DNA of 64,000 nucleotides. It comes from Glebionis coronaria. Its lineage: Eukaryota; Streptophyta; Magnoliopsida; Asterales; Asteraceae. Shown here one piece after another: positions 10,037 to 20,851 of the stretch. The stretch is taken from positions 1,118,501 to 1,182,500 of the forward strand of contig JANFOE010000190.1 in assembly GCA_025667525.1 (NCBI GenBank), written 5' to 3'. The position numbers were made by a program, and so were the translations under genes. Position 1 is the first letter of the stretch. The number at the start of each line of letters is the position of its first letter. Below the pieces are notes generated by a model, which searched no databases, was not told the DNA's origin, and worked only from the letters and a program-made list of their open reading frames with translations.

Positions 10037-12883
10037 TGGTGGTAAAACTATTCTCCGTATCCTTAGTGATCATTTGTATATATTGTTTATATTTTTATCC
10101 TCAAAAGCAAAATACAAAAATATAAAACCATATAAAAACCATAAAAATTGAAAAATTCAGAAAAATCCAAAAATATTTTTACTTTATTTTTCAAAGGCAT
10201 GTCTTTTGGTACGATAATATTTACGGCCTTAGAAATGTTGATTAATATCGACACGGCGCCATAAATAGAGTTCGTACAAAGGTTGTAAATATTTCATAAA
10301 ACATGCCTAATTGGCTTGTAGTTATTTCAGACTGCAACCCGGTTTTCACATTAAAGTCAAGTATTTCTTATGAAAGCTTTGGCTAACAACGGGAATTAAT
10401 TTTCTCGGGCAAGGTTTACTTTAAAACCTTGTAAGGGATCAAGTTTACTTTATAACTTGGTCTAACACAAATCTATGTACGCCTTAGTGCATTTATTTGT
10501 TAAAACAAGAGAAGTCTTGTTTTTATGAAGCTATCATCTCTACAACCATGATATCTACAATTGGTATCTACATACTCGACGATGCGACTACTCAACCGAC
10601 GACTACAGCTCTTTCAATAGAACACGGGTCAACAATTGAGGGGGAGCAACTGTCAAGCATTCAGAATCTTCGATGCCAAACGTGCCAAGTTCACAAGTTG
10701 GTGTCAAGACAACAATACCAATCGTACATGTGGTGTCAAGAGATGACTTCAGACGTGACGAGGCGACCAACATATGCTGACAGGAACCATTTGATCTTAT
10801 CATATGATGTTCTCATCTATCAGGTCCAACCTTGTCAATTCTTTTCTAATATGGTGAATATGTGATCCTGTTACAAATCGGTATCATATCTCATACGTTT
10901 GATATCATGAAGATAAAATGGACTTGCATTTTTCTTCCCAAAACATTTGTTAAAACTTCATTAAATCAATTGATATTAAAAACATCGATTGGGTTAATAT
11001 TTTTAATATGGGGGAGAAAATGTGATTTAATATGGGATATTATCACAAATAGTTTGACTTAATGTGCTGGCTCATCCCGACACGTGCGAAATGTTTTCGA
11101 ATTTTATGGCATATGTTAAGGGGGAGCAAAATGGATTTGCATATCAAAAATAGATTTTCATGGTGATTTATACTTACCCAAAACCCATTTATTTCACGAC
11201 GATGAAGATTGTGGTGACATAAGGATGGTAGGATAGGTTAAGTCCTATGATTCTTCCAGAACCGGAGGAATCTTCCCAAGGACATTCCATAGCTAGAAAT
11301 AGTAGTCCTTAGGAAAGTTGGAGAAAGATTGTGAACGTAGCTGAATGCCGGCCAAGTACTTAAGTTAGCACTGGAAGAATCACAACAAGGTGCTAGTTAT
11401 GACGTATTGGTAAGCATTGAAGGGGTTGAAGAATGAAAAAGAATTGTAAAGATAAAGGGTGTAAAGAAAGAAGCCCTCCTTACAACTTTAGGCAGAAACC
11501 GGGTCAATACATATGCTATTGAGATCATTTTAATGATTCTTGATATTGAAGACAGACATCATGGACCCAGTGATGCAATGCACAACCCATCCCAGCTAAC
11601 TCAGATATCTCTCAAAAGGTATTTGTTTTAATCACACGGAGACAACACATTATCTATTGATTTATTCACTCCGAATAAATTGGTATTGAAAAGGTGGCAC
11701 TCCTCTCCAGCCTCCGATCACTAAAATCCAAAGTGCACGATCGAGTCTAGAGCCATTTGAGATCATCAAATATCTCATTAGGACACACTTTCATATTTCC
11801 TTGCTTCTTCACACACTGTGAAAAGTAAGAAAGATTTTAAGAGTCCTACACAAAATCTTCATGATCTTGCCTGAACATCCGAGTAATACTAAAGTATTTA
11901 CAATGAAGATGGAAATCCTTCTTGAGCGAATATCAAAAAGCTCATGGTAGGTGACTTGTGCGATTCTTTATGAATCAAACTTGTGAGAACTGGAAAGCAA
12001 CATCTGTTTAATTCTTAGCTGAACTTAAACACGTTCCAGGCCTCTACGCAATATCTCAGTGATCTTGCCAGAACACTCAGAGTGATACCTTAGTGTTCAC
12101 GGTGATGAGTGGAAATCCTTCTAGTGTTAACCTCAAACAGCACTTGGTAGGTAACTTGCAAGATTCTATACGAATCAAGCTCGTGACAACTGGAAAGCAA
12201 TGATGGTGCGGTTCTTAATTGAATTTCACTTGTTCCAGGAACATGAATTGACGGCTTCAAATCATGCGGATATCATTATCCATATGATTCACTCTTTATG
12301 TTCGCAGTCAGCTTTGGACGGTCGAATAAAGAGAACGGGTTTACCCGAGAAATCCTTTCAGGAAGTTACTTAATTGAAACTATCCGTCACGGGTACGATA
12401 TCTAATATCGTCCAACGGTCTTCACCGATCGGAGGTAAAATGCTACCGATTTAGAATGAAATGTTCAAAGCCATTTCGTTCGTGTCTACTTATGTTGCGG
12501 CATTTGAAGACGGTGGCGTTGCGGAATCCGAGAAGAAGTCGTCCCCGCATGCTTATACTTTATGCACTTAATACCTCATCTAATTCAAGAAAGCCTAAAA
12601 GTTAAGTCTTCCGCTGTATCGAACTCTGAAGCTTTCAAGAATTACTAAGGTATAAGTATGTGGGACGTGAGGTCACGAAGAGGCGAAGATCACAAGTGAT
12701 GGATGCACGAGATCAAGGCAAGAGATTAATGCTCAAGATTGATATCAAAGATCACATCAGCATGTTCACCAGAAAAGAAAAAGAAAAAGAAAGACGAAGA
12801 CTACGAGCTCAAGACAAGCATAGTATGCTAGGTTTTTCTTATTATTGTAACTTGGGTAACGCCCTTGTTTGGAGTGACCTCCC
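10037..12883 (+). other. Long 3' non-coding region of element B
   Basis: This 2.85-kb stretch between the pol stop and the PPT is unusually long for Copia. Open frames of 122 codons (10497-10865) and 75 codons (12660-12887) lie here; the second is Lys/Arg/Glu-rich and runs into the PPT. I recognise neither. GGGGGAG motifs at about 10640, 11010 and 11120 repeat the look of the true PPT. A tandem duplication is listed separately. The region may be captured sequence or decayed accessory coding DNA. Confidence 0.6.
11845..12239 (+). repeat. Diverged tandem duplication of about 195 bp
   Basis: Copy 1 (about 11845-12040) and copy 2 (about 12041-12239) share an ordered series of blocks: CTACRCAA, GATCTTGCC, GGAAATCCTTCT, TTGGTAGGT or ATGGTAGGT, CTTG, GATTCT, ACTGGAAAGCAA, TTCTTA and GTTCCAGG. 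They differ at many positions, so the duplication is much older than the element's last insertion. Confidence 0.75.
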
Positions 12884-12895
12884 TTAGGGGGAGAT
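12884..12895 (+). other. Polypurine tract of element B
   Basis: A TTAGGGGGAGAT-type purine run sits directly in front of the 3' LTR and would prime plus-strand synthesis. Confidence 0.85.
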
Positions 12896-13216
12896 TGTTG
12901 GAAATACGTTTTACGTATTAAGAAGGATCGGTCACTCCATTAATAGTCCATGTAATAGCTCATAGTTTAGTTAACTTTCTTTAATTATTTAACAAGAACA
13001 AGCCTAGCCTACAACATGTGTAGGCCGGCCCAAAATGTAAGCCCAAGCCCATGACAAGGGCTTGGGTATATAAACCCTCTCCTTTGATGGAGAGGGGTGT
13101 GGTTTCATTATTTTACACATAGTTCCTTTTAACTTTCTCTCTCTAAAGTGTGAAATCCACCATCTCTCTATCTCTTTCTCTCTCTAAAAACATAAGCATA
13201 GATTTACAAATCTACA
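12896..13216 (+). repeat. 3' LTR of element B
   Basis: This is a 321-bp copy of 926-1246, with no difference found by eye. It is followed by the TSD TGCTT (13217-13221). Confidence 0.95.
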
Positions 13217-14255
13217 TGCTTTCCCCATGGCTTGGAGGATCCTGGTCACATTTGTGATTCAGGTGATCGGTGGGAACTATTCATCTACTGAGCAAGTTAA
13301 TTCTACTCAGCAGATGCTAATCTACAGTCTTATTAATGGACTGAAGATTGACATAGGAGAGATCATTTATAATGATCTCGTAACCAGGCTCCTGAAGGAG
13401 TCTAGGCAAAAGTATGTTTCTTACCCAAGATTCATATCATGCGCCTTAGAACGGTTACTGGGTTCCCTTTACACTCAGGAAAAATTCAATGTTTTTTCTA
13501 CTCCCATCCTGAGTTCCACAAACTTTTCAAAGAACCCATCTGAAGTCAACCCCATTGCATTGACGGCTCACATGACTGAGGTGATCAGTCGTGAATCATC
13601 TGTGTCTCCCATTTCCTTCTTACCAAAGAAAGGGAACAAGAAGACTCAGACTGTGCCAAAGACCAAACCAACAAAGGCACAGGGCCCTGAGGCTTCCGAG
13701 GCACGACCCAAAAAGGCCAAGGCTAAAAAGACTACCCTTGTTCAGACCAAGCTTCAAATACCCTAAGGGAAAGAGCTTTCGGGAGGCCCTGATACATCAC
13801 AGTCAGGGTCGACGGGCCAACCTACTGGTCCTCTTGATGGAGAAGGAAACAAACAACCTTCTCCTACGGGACTGCCTTCCACTCAGCCCGATAAGGGCAT
13901 TCGTAAATCACAACCTTTGCCTGAGGTAAAAACCAAGGCCAAAGACTCAGAGAGACGCCCACGGGTAACACACCTCGCTGATAGGCATATCACTTCCACC
14001 AAGTCCAATGAAGGCACACTAGCTCAAAAGTCTTTGCCTGAGGACCCAAAACTTGATTCCTTAGACTCAGAGGGACGCCCACGGGCAAAACACCCCGCTG
14101 ATAGGAATCTCACCTCCACAACTCCCGATGAAGGCACACTAAAACAAAAGTATTTGCCTGAGGTAACCACTCTTGATCCCAAAGACTCAGAGGGACGCCC
14201 ACGGGTAAAATACCCCGCTGATAGGGATCTTACCTCCACAACTGATCAATCATAA
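13217..14255 (+). pseudogene. Accessory ORF of element A, middle part
   Basis: The frame interrupted at 925 resumes here with FPMAWRIL, GGNYSSTEQ, IDIGEIIYNDLV, KYVSYPRFISCALE and a Ser/Lys-rich tail. A TAA at 13764-13766 breaks it, but the frame remains open to 14253-14255 (TAA). The 3' half contains three 40-residue repeats. Numerous additional stops follow. The role of the protein is unknown. Confidence 0.65.
13944..14240 (+). repeat. Three in-frame repeats with a 120-bp period
   Basis: GACTCAGAG starts units at 13944, 14064 and 14184. Each unit encodes about 40 residues with DSEGRPR, ADR and TSTTPDEGTL-like blocks. The exact multiple of three and identical register indicate expansion within a translated protein, before the ORF decayed. 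Confidence 0.85.
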
Positions 14256-15470
14256 ACTGCCCCTGAGTATCAGTTGGCTAAATCCCAAGCCTCATGATTT
14301 GGGGCAGGGAGTGACGATAACCAAGGCAAACCTTCTTTTGAAGGGGAGATAGACAAGCCTAAGGGTTCACTGAACTTTGGAGATTTTATAAGTTTACTCG
14401 AGAAGCCTGACTAGTTACTCCAAGGTTTCAGTGACGACGATGATATGATTGAGGCTGGGGATGAACCTGACACTCAGGCCCCTCCTCAATCAGACCAGAA
14501 GCCATAGTCCCTACCAGTGTTCAATGACATACCGCCCTTCCCTGAGGCTCAACAAAAGCCCTCCCCTGAGGCATCCGAACAAAAAGAGCCCTCCCCTGAG
14601 GTATCGAAAAAGCCCTCCCAAGAGGCAAAACTTGACACCTCTCCGTTGGGGACTTAGACTGTGGTTCTGGATGAGAAAGTTTTGAAAGCAACTCTCAAGG
14701 ATGTATTAACTCATGCTTCTAAAGCCTTGAAAGCTGAGGTCACTCAGGTTCATGAAGACTTGGCTTCAAAGGCTGATGAACTTCTTGATGAGTTTAGGAC
14801 ATATGGTGATAGGTTTGATGGGGCTGGGGAGAAGATGAGAATTCAGGTAGACAACCAAATGAAATTCATCAACTCTGTTAACAATAGTAATGAAAATCAA
14901 GAGAAGAAGCTCATCAACTTCCTCAACCATGCTCTTCCTACTGTCGAAGCAAATGTGTCCTTGAAGACAACTCTGGATGGACTAATCACTACTACAACTG
15001 AGTCTAATTCCAGAGTTGGTCTATTACTTGAGTTACTGAAGGTGGACAGGCTCACTGAGGTTTTCACTAGGTTAGACTCTCTCAGGTCTGACTTGGATGT
15101 GGTGAAAGAGAAATGTGATGCCATCTATGAGGATGTTCATATGGATGTTGAAGCAGAGTTCAGATTGTCAAGGGCTGCACAAGGATACATGTCTAATGCC
15201 TCCAATCTCTCTGACATCTCCAAATCCCTGAAAGAAGCTGATATTCCTAGGCTAAGGACAAGGATCACCACTATAGAAAACACTCAATCCCTTATTCAGT
15301 TGGATGTTCAAACTATCAAAGCTGACACTCAGTCCATGAAGGAAATGGTGACTGAGATGTTTCAGGCTTTCAAGGGATCCTCCACCACCTCAGGACCCTC
15401 ACATAGGGCAAAAGCTGGGATAGTCAGGTTGATCCTTCCACTTTTGAGGGGGAGAATGTGCCACCAATGA
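14256..15470 (+). pseudogene. Accessory ORF of element A, coiled-coil part
   Basis: Several stops interrupt 14256-14660. From 14661 the frame is open for 269 codons. It is rich in Lys, Glu, Leu and Asp with long heptad-like stretches (about 14670-15360), so a coiled coil is likely. The last 20 or so residues before 15470 look out of frame with the rest. No enzyme motif is visible. Confidence 0.6.
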
Positions 15471-16647
15471 TGTGAACTTGGACTGAACCTCCTTCTCACA
15501 CTGAGGGGGAGCAGGAAAGATTAGCACAACCCCAACCCTTAAACTCAATTCCTCCCAACCCTGAGCCCTTAGTATCTAAGGTAGATAAGGGCAAAGGTAT
15601 TGTTGATGAAACCCTAACACCTCCACCAAATAAACTAGTAAAAGCTTCAAGAGAAACAAGGCCTGATCCTGATGCCATTGTCTTGGTACCATATGAGATT
15701 AATGGAATAATGTACAAGATGACTTCTGATCAAATCCAAGTGTACTTAGATAGAATGTAGTCGGCTAAGGCTAATGAAGCAACAAGGGCTGAGATCTTGA
15801 AGGTATCCACTGAGTTTGTGAAAGAAGTAGGTGGTAACCCTGAGGTCTTGCTGAGTAAGAAAGGGGAGAGGAGTTCATCCAAAAGCAGGAGGAAGAACTC
15901 AAGGCCATTCAGGATGAAATGGTCTTGAAGCAACAACAAAGAACCACCCAACTTAAGAAGTTTTATGACCAATACACCAAAGTCGTCACCCAAAGAAGAA
16001 AGCCTGAACCAATCACTAACCATCAGATCATTCCTCATACCACACCTGTCTCAGTATCTGTCTACAGAAACAATGATGAGAGGAACTTTGAAGTTATGAA
16101 GAAATTTTCATTTGGTGATTTCGGTCTCAGTGAGTGGGACGAAATAGGAAGGATCTTAAGGACCAAAACAAACAAATGTGTCCCTGAGATACTTAACTCT
16201 CTCAGTAAGAGATATGAGAGGTTGAATCAGATGAAGGAACAATTAGGGATCACTGAAGATCTTCCTTTAGCTGAACAGGATCCTACCAAAACTTAGGGAA
16301 GAAAGAGAAAAAGAGTTGAGCTTGAAGCTGAGACTAAGATCCCTGGGTTAGACTGGAATCGTACCCTCCCTGAAAATATTCCCTTTGTGAACAACATGGT
16401 TATAGAAGAACCTAAGTGGGGTATCTTCTTCATTGATGTATTTGGGGATCAAGCATTTCAAAGAATGAGTGACATAGAGAAATGCACTACTAAGAGTGTT
16501 CTCATCTTTCTTGTGATGGCTGGACAAGTTCAGACTGATGAGAATAAAAGATTTGCTGAGAAGCTTAGGGAGATAATTGCTAGGAGGTCTGACAAAGAAA
16601 AGGTGTTAAAGTCATCAAGGGTGAAGAGGGAAGCAATGGATTCCTGA
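15471..16647 (+). pseudogene. Accessory ORF of element A, C-terminal part
   Basis: After a shifted stretch (15471-15900) the frame continues from about 15919 with KPEPITNHQI, FSFGDFGLSEWDEI and LSKRYERL. A TAG at 16294-16296 interrupts it. It then reads FVNNMVIEEPKWGIFFID and FGDQAFQRMSD to the natural end at 16647. These blocks are those of the C-terminus of the retroelement accessory protein seen in Asteraceae genomes. Function unknown. Confidence 0.6.
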
Positions 16648-16838
16648 ATAACTATAAAAAAAATTTACTTATGTTTCTTGTATCAGACTATTCAGTCTTA
16701 TGTAATGATGAATGAAAATTAAGTACTTTGTTATATTAAGTCTTTTCATCAGTAGAATAGTTTGTAATAAGAAGAAGCCTCTTTGCTCACTTATAACAAT
16801 TTCACTTAGGCAAATTTTATATCCAAATAGGGGGAGAT
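16648..16838 (+). other. 3' untranslated spacer and PPT of element A
   Basis: AT-rich spacer ends in a purine run, ATAGGGGGAGAT (about 16827-16838), immediately before the TGTTAGG that starts the LTR. The PPT is nearly the same as that of element B, supporting a Copia assignment. Confidence 0.75.
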
Positions 16839-16998
16839 TGTTAGGTCAATTCAGTACCTAATGACCTCCCTGAAGGATTTGAATAACAATTAGCCTAAGT
16901 GAATTAGTAACCTTGAACATAACGAGGTCACTGAGAGAACAGTCACTCAGTGAGTTGCCTTCGAGTTCCTAGACTGAGTCTAAAAGAAAGACTCGAGC
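16839..16998 (+). repeat. 3' LTR of element A, first part
   Basis: It starts TGTTAGGTCA after the PPT and is split after 160 bp by element C. It continues at 28015. Confidence 0.75.
16994..16998 (+). repeat. Left target-site duplication of element C (CGAGC)
   Basis: CGAGC before the 5' LTR is repeated at 28010-28014 after the 3' LTR. Confidence 0.95.
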
Positions 16999-17409
16999 TG
17001 TAAAACCCGCATGCTTTTACCATGAATAGTGCCCTTAAGATCGTACGTCCTAGATTAAAACTTACCTCATTTAGTATTGATCACATTCATGTGCTAATAA
17101 TCAAGCAAGTGCATACGTGTATGACATGACAAGTATCGATTACGTACGAACTCATGATAAACAGTTAATAAATATATCACGTGAACATAATTAAATCATG
17201 ATCACCATTTAAAATACAAATTAGAATACTTACGTAAATACATATAATATAATTACGAGTGTTAAGATTACGGTAACTACATGATAAAATAAACAGAAAC
17301 ACTTCAGACACGAACACGTTTAACCACGAACGAACACGAAACATCAGGACACGAGAAAGGTACGGGTACCCCATGTGGGGCCCCCATACCCACGGCACAA
17401 CCACAAGAA

Positions 17410-17535
17410 ATGGGCTAAGCCCATGGACTTTTACAAGTAAAGGGGGGTTATGTAACTTTTCATTTCATTTCACTTTTACAAGAAAATAAACAAAAACCCT
17501 AAAAAGAGTTTTTCTCCTCCTCCTTTTCTCCTCTT
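17410..17535 (+). promoter_or_regulatory. Site II-like palindrome, telo-box and pyrimidine tract in the Gypsy LTR
   Basis: ATGGGCTAAGCCCAT (17410-17424) contains TGGGCY motifs on both strands. AAACCCTAA (17494-17502) and a TTTCTCCTCC-rich tract follow. This pairing is known from plant promoters of translation-related genes. That it drives this LTR is inference. Matching positions in the 3' LTR are offset by 8006. Confidence 0.45.
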
Positions 17536-17862
17536 TGTGCCGCCACCTTAACATCACCATAGGAGGGTGATTGGTTGATTTTGATCTCAAAAACTATTGT
17601 TATAATCAGTGTTTGTTCATCCTTTTTCCAAGCTACATAGTGGTATACCTTTCTAACCCTTCTTTTTAATTCTTTTTAATTCTTTTAATCTTTGATTATT
17701 TTCATGAACATATTATTATTTTTTTATTTAAACATGATAATTAATCATTGATCTAACATGTTTTGGTATTAATTAAAATCAAAGAATGATTTAAAAGGGG
17801 TGTTTGTTTTGGCCGCCTAGCAAACAAACCCGAGGGGGGTTTGGTTTGCTATTGCCGCCACC

Positions 17863-17886
17863 ACCAAGACCATTTTTGGTCTTGGT
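17863..17886. repeat. Perfect 10-bp inverted repeat in the LTR of element C
   Basis: ACCAAGACCA (17863-17872) pairs perfectly with TGGTCTTGGT (17877-17886) around a TTTT loop. The same hairpin is at 25869-25892 in the 3' LTR. Element D has hairpins of the same design with changed bases on both arms. Confidence 0.8.
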
Positions 17887-18609
17887 TGGCTCATGTGGGA
17901 CCCACGGCAGCAAGGAGGCACACGTGCCCCGAGTTTGGCTCGGGGTACGGTGTCGAATTCATGCCCGATTCATGGTTCGTTGGTTAAATCATGATTTATG
18001 CTACATGTTAATTTTATGAATTATGAACTTAGGATATATTTAATTAATAACATGAAATATTAATTAAATCATGACTTAGGTTATTTTAATTATTAGTTTA
18101 ACATGACATTAATTTAACCTAAGTATTTTATGTTATAAGTTATAATTAATTAATTATTAAAACATGCCTATAATTAATTAATTTAGACATGACTTAGGTT
18201 ATATTATTAATAATAATAATACACATTTTAACCTAAGTAATTCATTTCATTTTAATTAAAACATGTTATACTTTAATTAAAATGCTTAACCTATAGTTTA
18301 ATTAAAATAGATGAAATAATAATTAAACTATATACTATATCATATGACTTAAGAAACAAGCTTATAAACACTTAGACTTATATGTTAGCTTATGTAACCA
18401 GCTTAATTCTAAATATGGAAACTTCTATTTATAGAAACTTAATTAAATAAGGCAACTAATCTATTAATGGAAACCTTCTATATATGGAAATCTATCTATT
18501 TCAGGCAGCTAATCTAATCATGGAAACCTTCTATATATGGAAACTTATTTAATTAAGGCAGCTGATCTATTTTTGGAAACTTTCTATTTTTAGAAACTAA
18601 TCTATTTTA

Positions 18610-18775
18610 AGCAGTAAATTCTATTTTAGGAAACTTTCTATTTTTGGAAACTTTCTATTTTTGGAAACTTTCTATTTTTGGTAACTTTCTATTTTTGGAA
18701 ACTTTCTATTTTTGGAAACTTTCTATTTTTGGAAACTTTCTATTTTTGGAAACCTGCTATTTTTGGAAAGTTACT
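18610..18775 (+). repeat. 17-bp minisatellite in the 5' LTR of element C
   Basis: About nine tandem copies of a 17-bp unit containing CTATTTTTGGAAAC lie here. More diverged related motifs occur upstream from about 18415. The copy in the 3' LTR is at about 26616-26781. The LTR of element D has only two or three poorly kept units at about 33000-33060. Confidence 0.9.
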
Positions 18776-20007
18776 TATTATTACACAGTAAGTATAATAA
18801 TACATGAAACGCCAGTAATACTTAATCAGATTAATCAGAATACTAGATAAACACAGTTTAAGGCTTTAAACAGTGAACCATGACCTAAAACATACCAAAT
18901 CAGCTAAAATGAGACACAAAACCCAGTACGTAATCAGTGAATCGATACTTATACACGTGTGTATTCATGTAGCGTTAGTGATCCAGAAGTAGGAGTCTTT
19001 CTTCCGTTCATTCACTGGACTTGAGGTACGGATTCCCGTCCTTTCAGTATGGACATTCTTTCCTTATTAGGATTTCCCCGTATGCAGCCAACTGTTTTCC
19101 CCAGCATTTGTTTTATTGTTTTGAACTGCTTATGTTTAATTAGCATAATCTATAGCCATATACAAGCATGACCAGTTTCACCTAGTTATGGAGGTACCAT
19201 AACCATAGCATTGGAGGCACCGATGTTATGACTTCCCCACGGCAGAGTGATTGCTCGTGGCGTCCCTTTTCAGTTTTGGCCATATTATTATATCAGATGG
19301 GGCGTATGGGTGCATCCTAGTTACATGTTTTATTCAGTTTATCATGGTGAATGTGGTGTGTGCCTTGCACCCTTCACAAGGAGTTGATCCCTCCTACCCA
19401 AACCAGTATATTGATTAGAGGCATCCCCTCTAATCAGCATGATGAGGTCACCCCTCCAAGTATTCATGCACGTGACCTTTTCATGACCTATATGGGCTAT
19501 GGTATATATATGTTAAAACAGTTTTCACAAGATAAACATAAGGCTTTTCAAACTATAAAACCAGTTTTCTTGATACTTAACCAGTTTTCTCAGAACTTAG
19601 TCTTCCGCTGTTATATGTTACATGCTTATCCTATTTCATGCTATATTGTACATCCGTGCACTGAGCGTCTTGCTCAGCCGTTTTCCTTTTCATGTTCCCA
19701 AAACGGCAGGTACTCAGGGACGCTCGTAGATCTCAAACGTAGGTGCATATGGACTGGAAGCTTTACTGTCTTTCTTTACTTTATGCATTTCCTTTACTTT
19801 GATACAGTTGCTATGGACATTGTTTCGTCCTTTCCTTTTACAGTATTTATGTTTGTGTCTGATGAGCTTTACTTTGGGGTACCGATGTTTGATTCCGGTA
19901 TTTCCCTTTTATGGTTGAATAATGCTTAGACATTTATCCTTGTATGCTTTGATGACACGCCATGATTATGCGTAATATTCCATTTCCAAAATGGGGTGTT
20001 ACAATTA

Positions 20008-20020
20008 TGGTATCAGAGCC
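20008..20020 (+). other. Primer binding site of element C (initiator tRNA-Met)
   Basis: TGGTATCAGAGCC starts 4 bp after the LTR. This is the classical plant complement to initiator tRNA-Met. Confidence 0.9.
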
Positions 20021-20450
20021 AAGGTTTCGACCTGTAGGCTCTCAAATATGACCTGTGATTAGTGGGTAGTCACTACGGTCTTCCTAGAACTGACAGTTGT
20101 TTTCATGCATTTATCATTTTTAAGTATACATATACATGTCATTGTTACAGGGTTTTGACTAAGTAATGGTTGGTACAGGACTGGCCCTATTTAGTCGCAT
20201 GTGTTTTATCGAAACTTTTAGATTTGGGACCGACCCATAGGCGTCCCCTCGATATGTCTTTATTTTGAGTGAACTGACCGGAGGCGTTCACTCTCGAGCA
20301 TCAAAAGTTTTCATAAAACTGCATCATGCATTCATACAAAGATTTTCTTGCATAAATATTTTCTCGTGAAATTTTGGCATAAAATTTTTTTTTTTATATA
20401 TATATTTTATGTTTGAACTGTCGGTCATATGTTTTATGTTATACTGTCAG
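20021..20450 (+). other. Leader of element C
   Basis: AT-rich leader between PBS and gag ATG. No coding signal is seen. The bases before the ATG (CTGTCAG) are the same in element D, which supports the start. They also resemble a 3' splice site, so a leader intron is possible but unproven. Confidence 0.5.
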
Positions 20451-20851
20451 ATGGCAAACACAGACAAACTCTGGGAGTTATTTGAAAACATGGAGGCAGA
20501 AAGGCAAGACGTCATTCTTCATGACGACGAATATCCTCCCCCACCTATCATTTTTCCCATGGAAGGAAGGAATCGACTCATGAGGGAATACTACGCCATG
20601 AGACAGAGACCCGACGAGAATTGTGGACAGTTCATGCAGAGGTTCCTCGGGTACACAGCTGTACTGAGGGCATCCGCAGGCACCACTGAAGAGCAAGCAC
20701 TACATTTTCGTTGGGGCCTTAACCCAAGGATTGCCAATGATTTATCGGGTGCCTCGTTGGATACTGTGGCACAGGTGGCTTACGCAGCAAGGAAGCTTGA
20801 GATGTTGCAGGAACGCGATGAGTTCGGGGAAGCTGAAAGACCCGACAAGAG
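20451..20851 (+). CDS. gag: Gypsy gag exon 1 (element C)
   Basis: The exon runs from ATG 20451 (context CAGATGG, as in element D) to AG|GT at 20851. It encodes about 134 residues. The second half, from LMREYYAMRQRPDENCGQF, aligns with element D through FMQRFLGY, AGTTEEQALHFRWGL and ARKLEMLQERDEFG, a typical retrotransposon Gag capsid C-terminus. The first 50-60 residues do not align, and the capsid N-terminal region (with RLACYKFEGD and WW) is missing. Read through, the exon ends at TAA 20853-20855 two bases inside the intron. Whether such a short Gag can assemble is unknown. Confidence 0.75.

Larger units (their letters stand above)
926..13216 (+). mobile_element. Complete Ty1/Copia LTR retrotransposon (element B), coding region defective
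   Basis: The element is 12,291 bp with 321-bp LTRs at both ends (TG...CA), a PBS, a PPT and a perfect 5-bp TSD. The gene order gag, long spacer, protease, integrase, RT, RNase H is that of Copia. The LTRs are identical by eye, so insertion was very recent. Gag-pol nevertheless carries stops at 3417, 6210, 8489 and 9086 and an apparent one-base deletion near 6570-6598. It is therefore probably non-autonomous and was copied with proteins from a helper. It is inserted in the accessory ORF of element A. Confidence 0.95.
16999..20003 (+). repeat. 5' LTR of element C
   Basis: The LTR is 3005 bp. It contains, in order, a palindromic TGGGCT/AGCCCA pair (17410-17424), a telo-box-like AAACCCTAA (17494-17502) followed by a pyrimidine-rich tract, a hairpin (17863-17886), a long AT-rich stretch, a 17-bp minisatellite and a distal region. 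A 192-codon open frame at 19351-19929 is not recognisable. Confidence 0.95.

Noticed and set aside
10497..10865. 122-codon frame after Copia pol
   Set aside because: No known motif and no context for expression; treated as part of the 3' region.
17177..17404. 75-codon minus-strand frame in both LTRs of element C
   Set aside because: No motif, duplicated only because the LTR is duplicated.
18644..18850. 68-codon frame encoding repeats of FLETFYFWKLSIFG
   Set aside because: It is the translation of the 17-bp minisatellite; the repeat explains the open frame.
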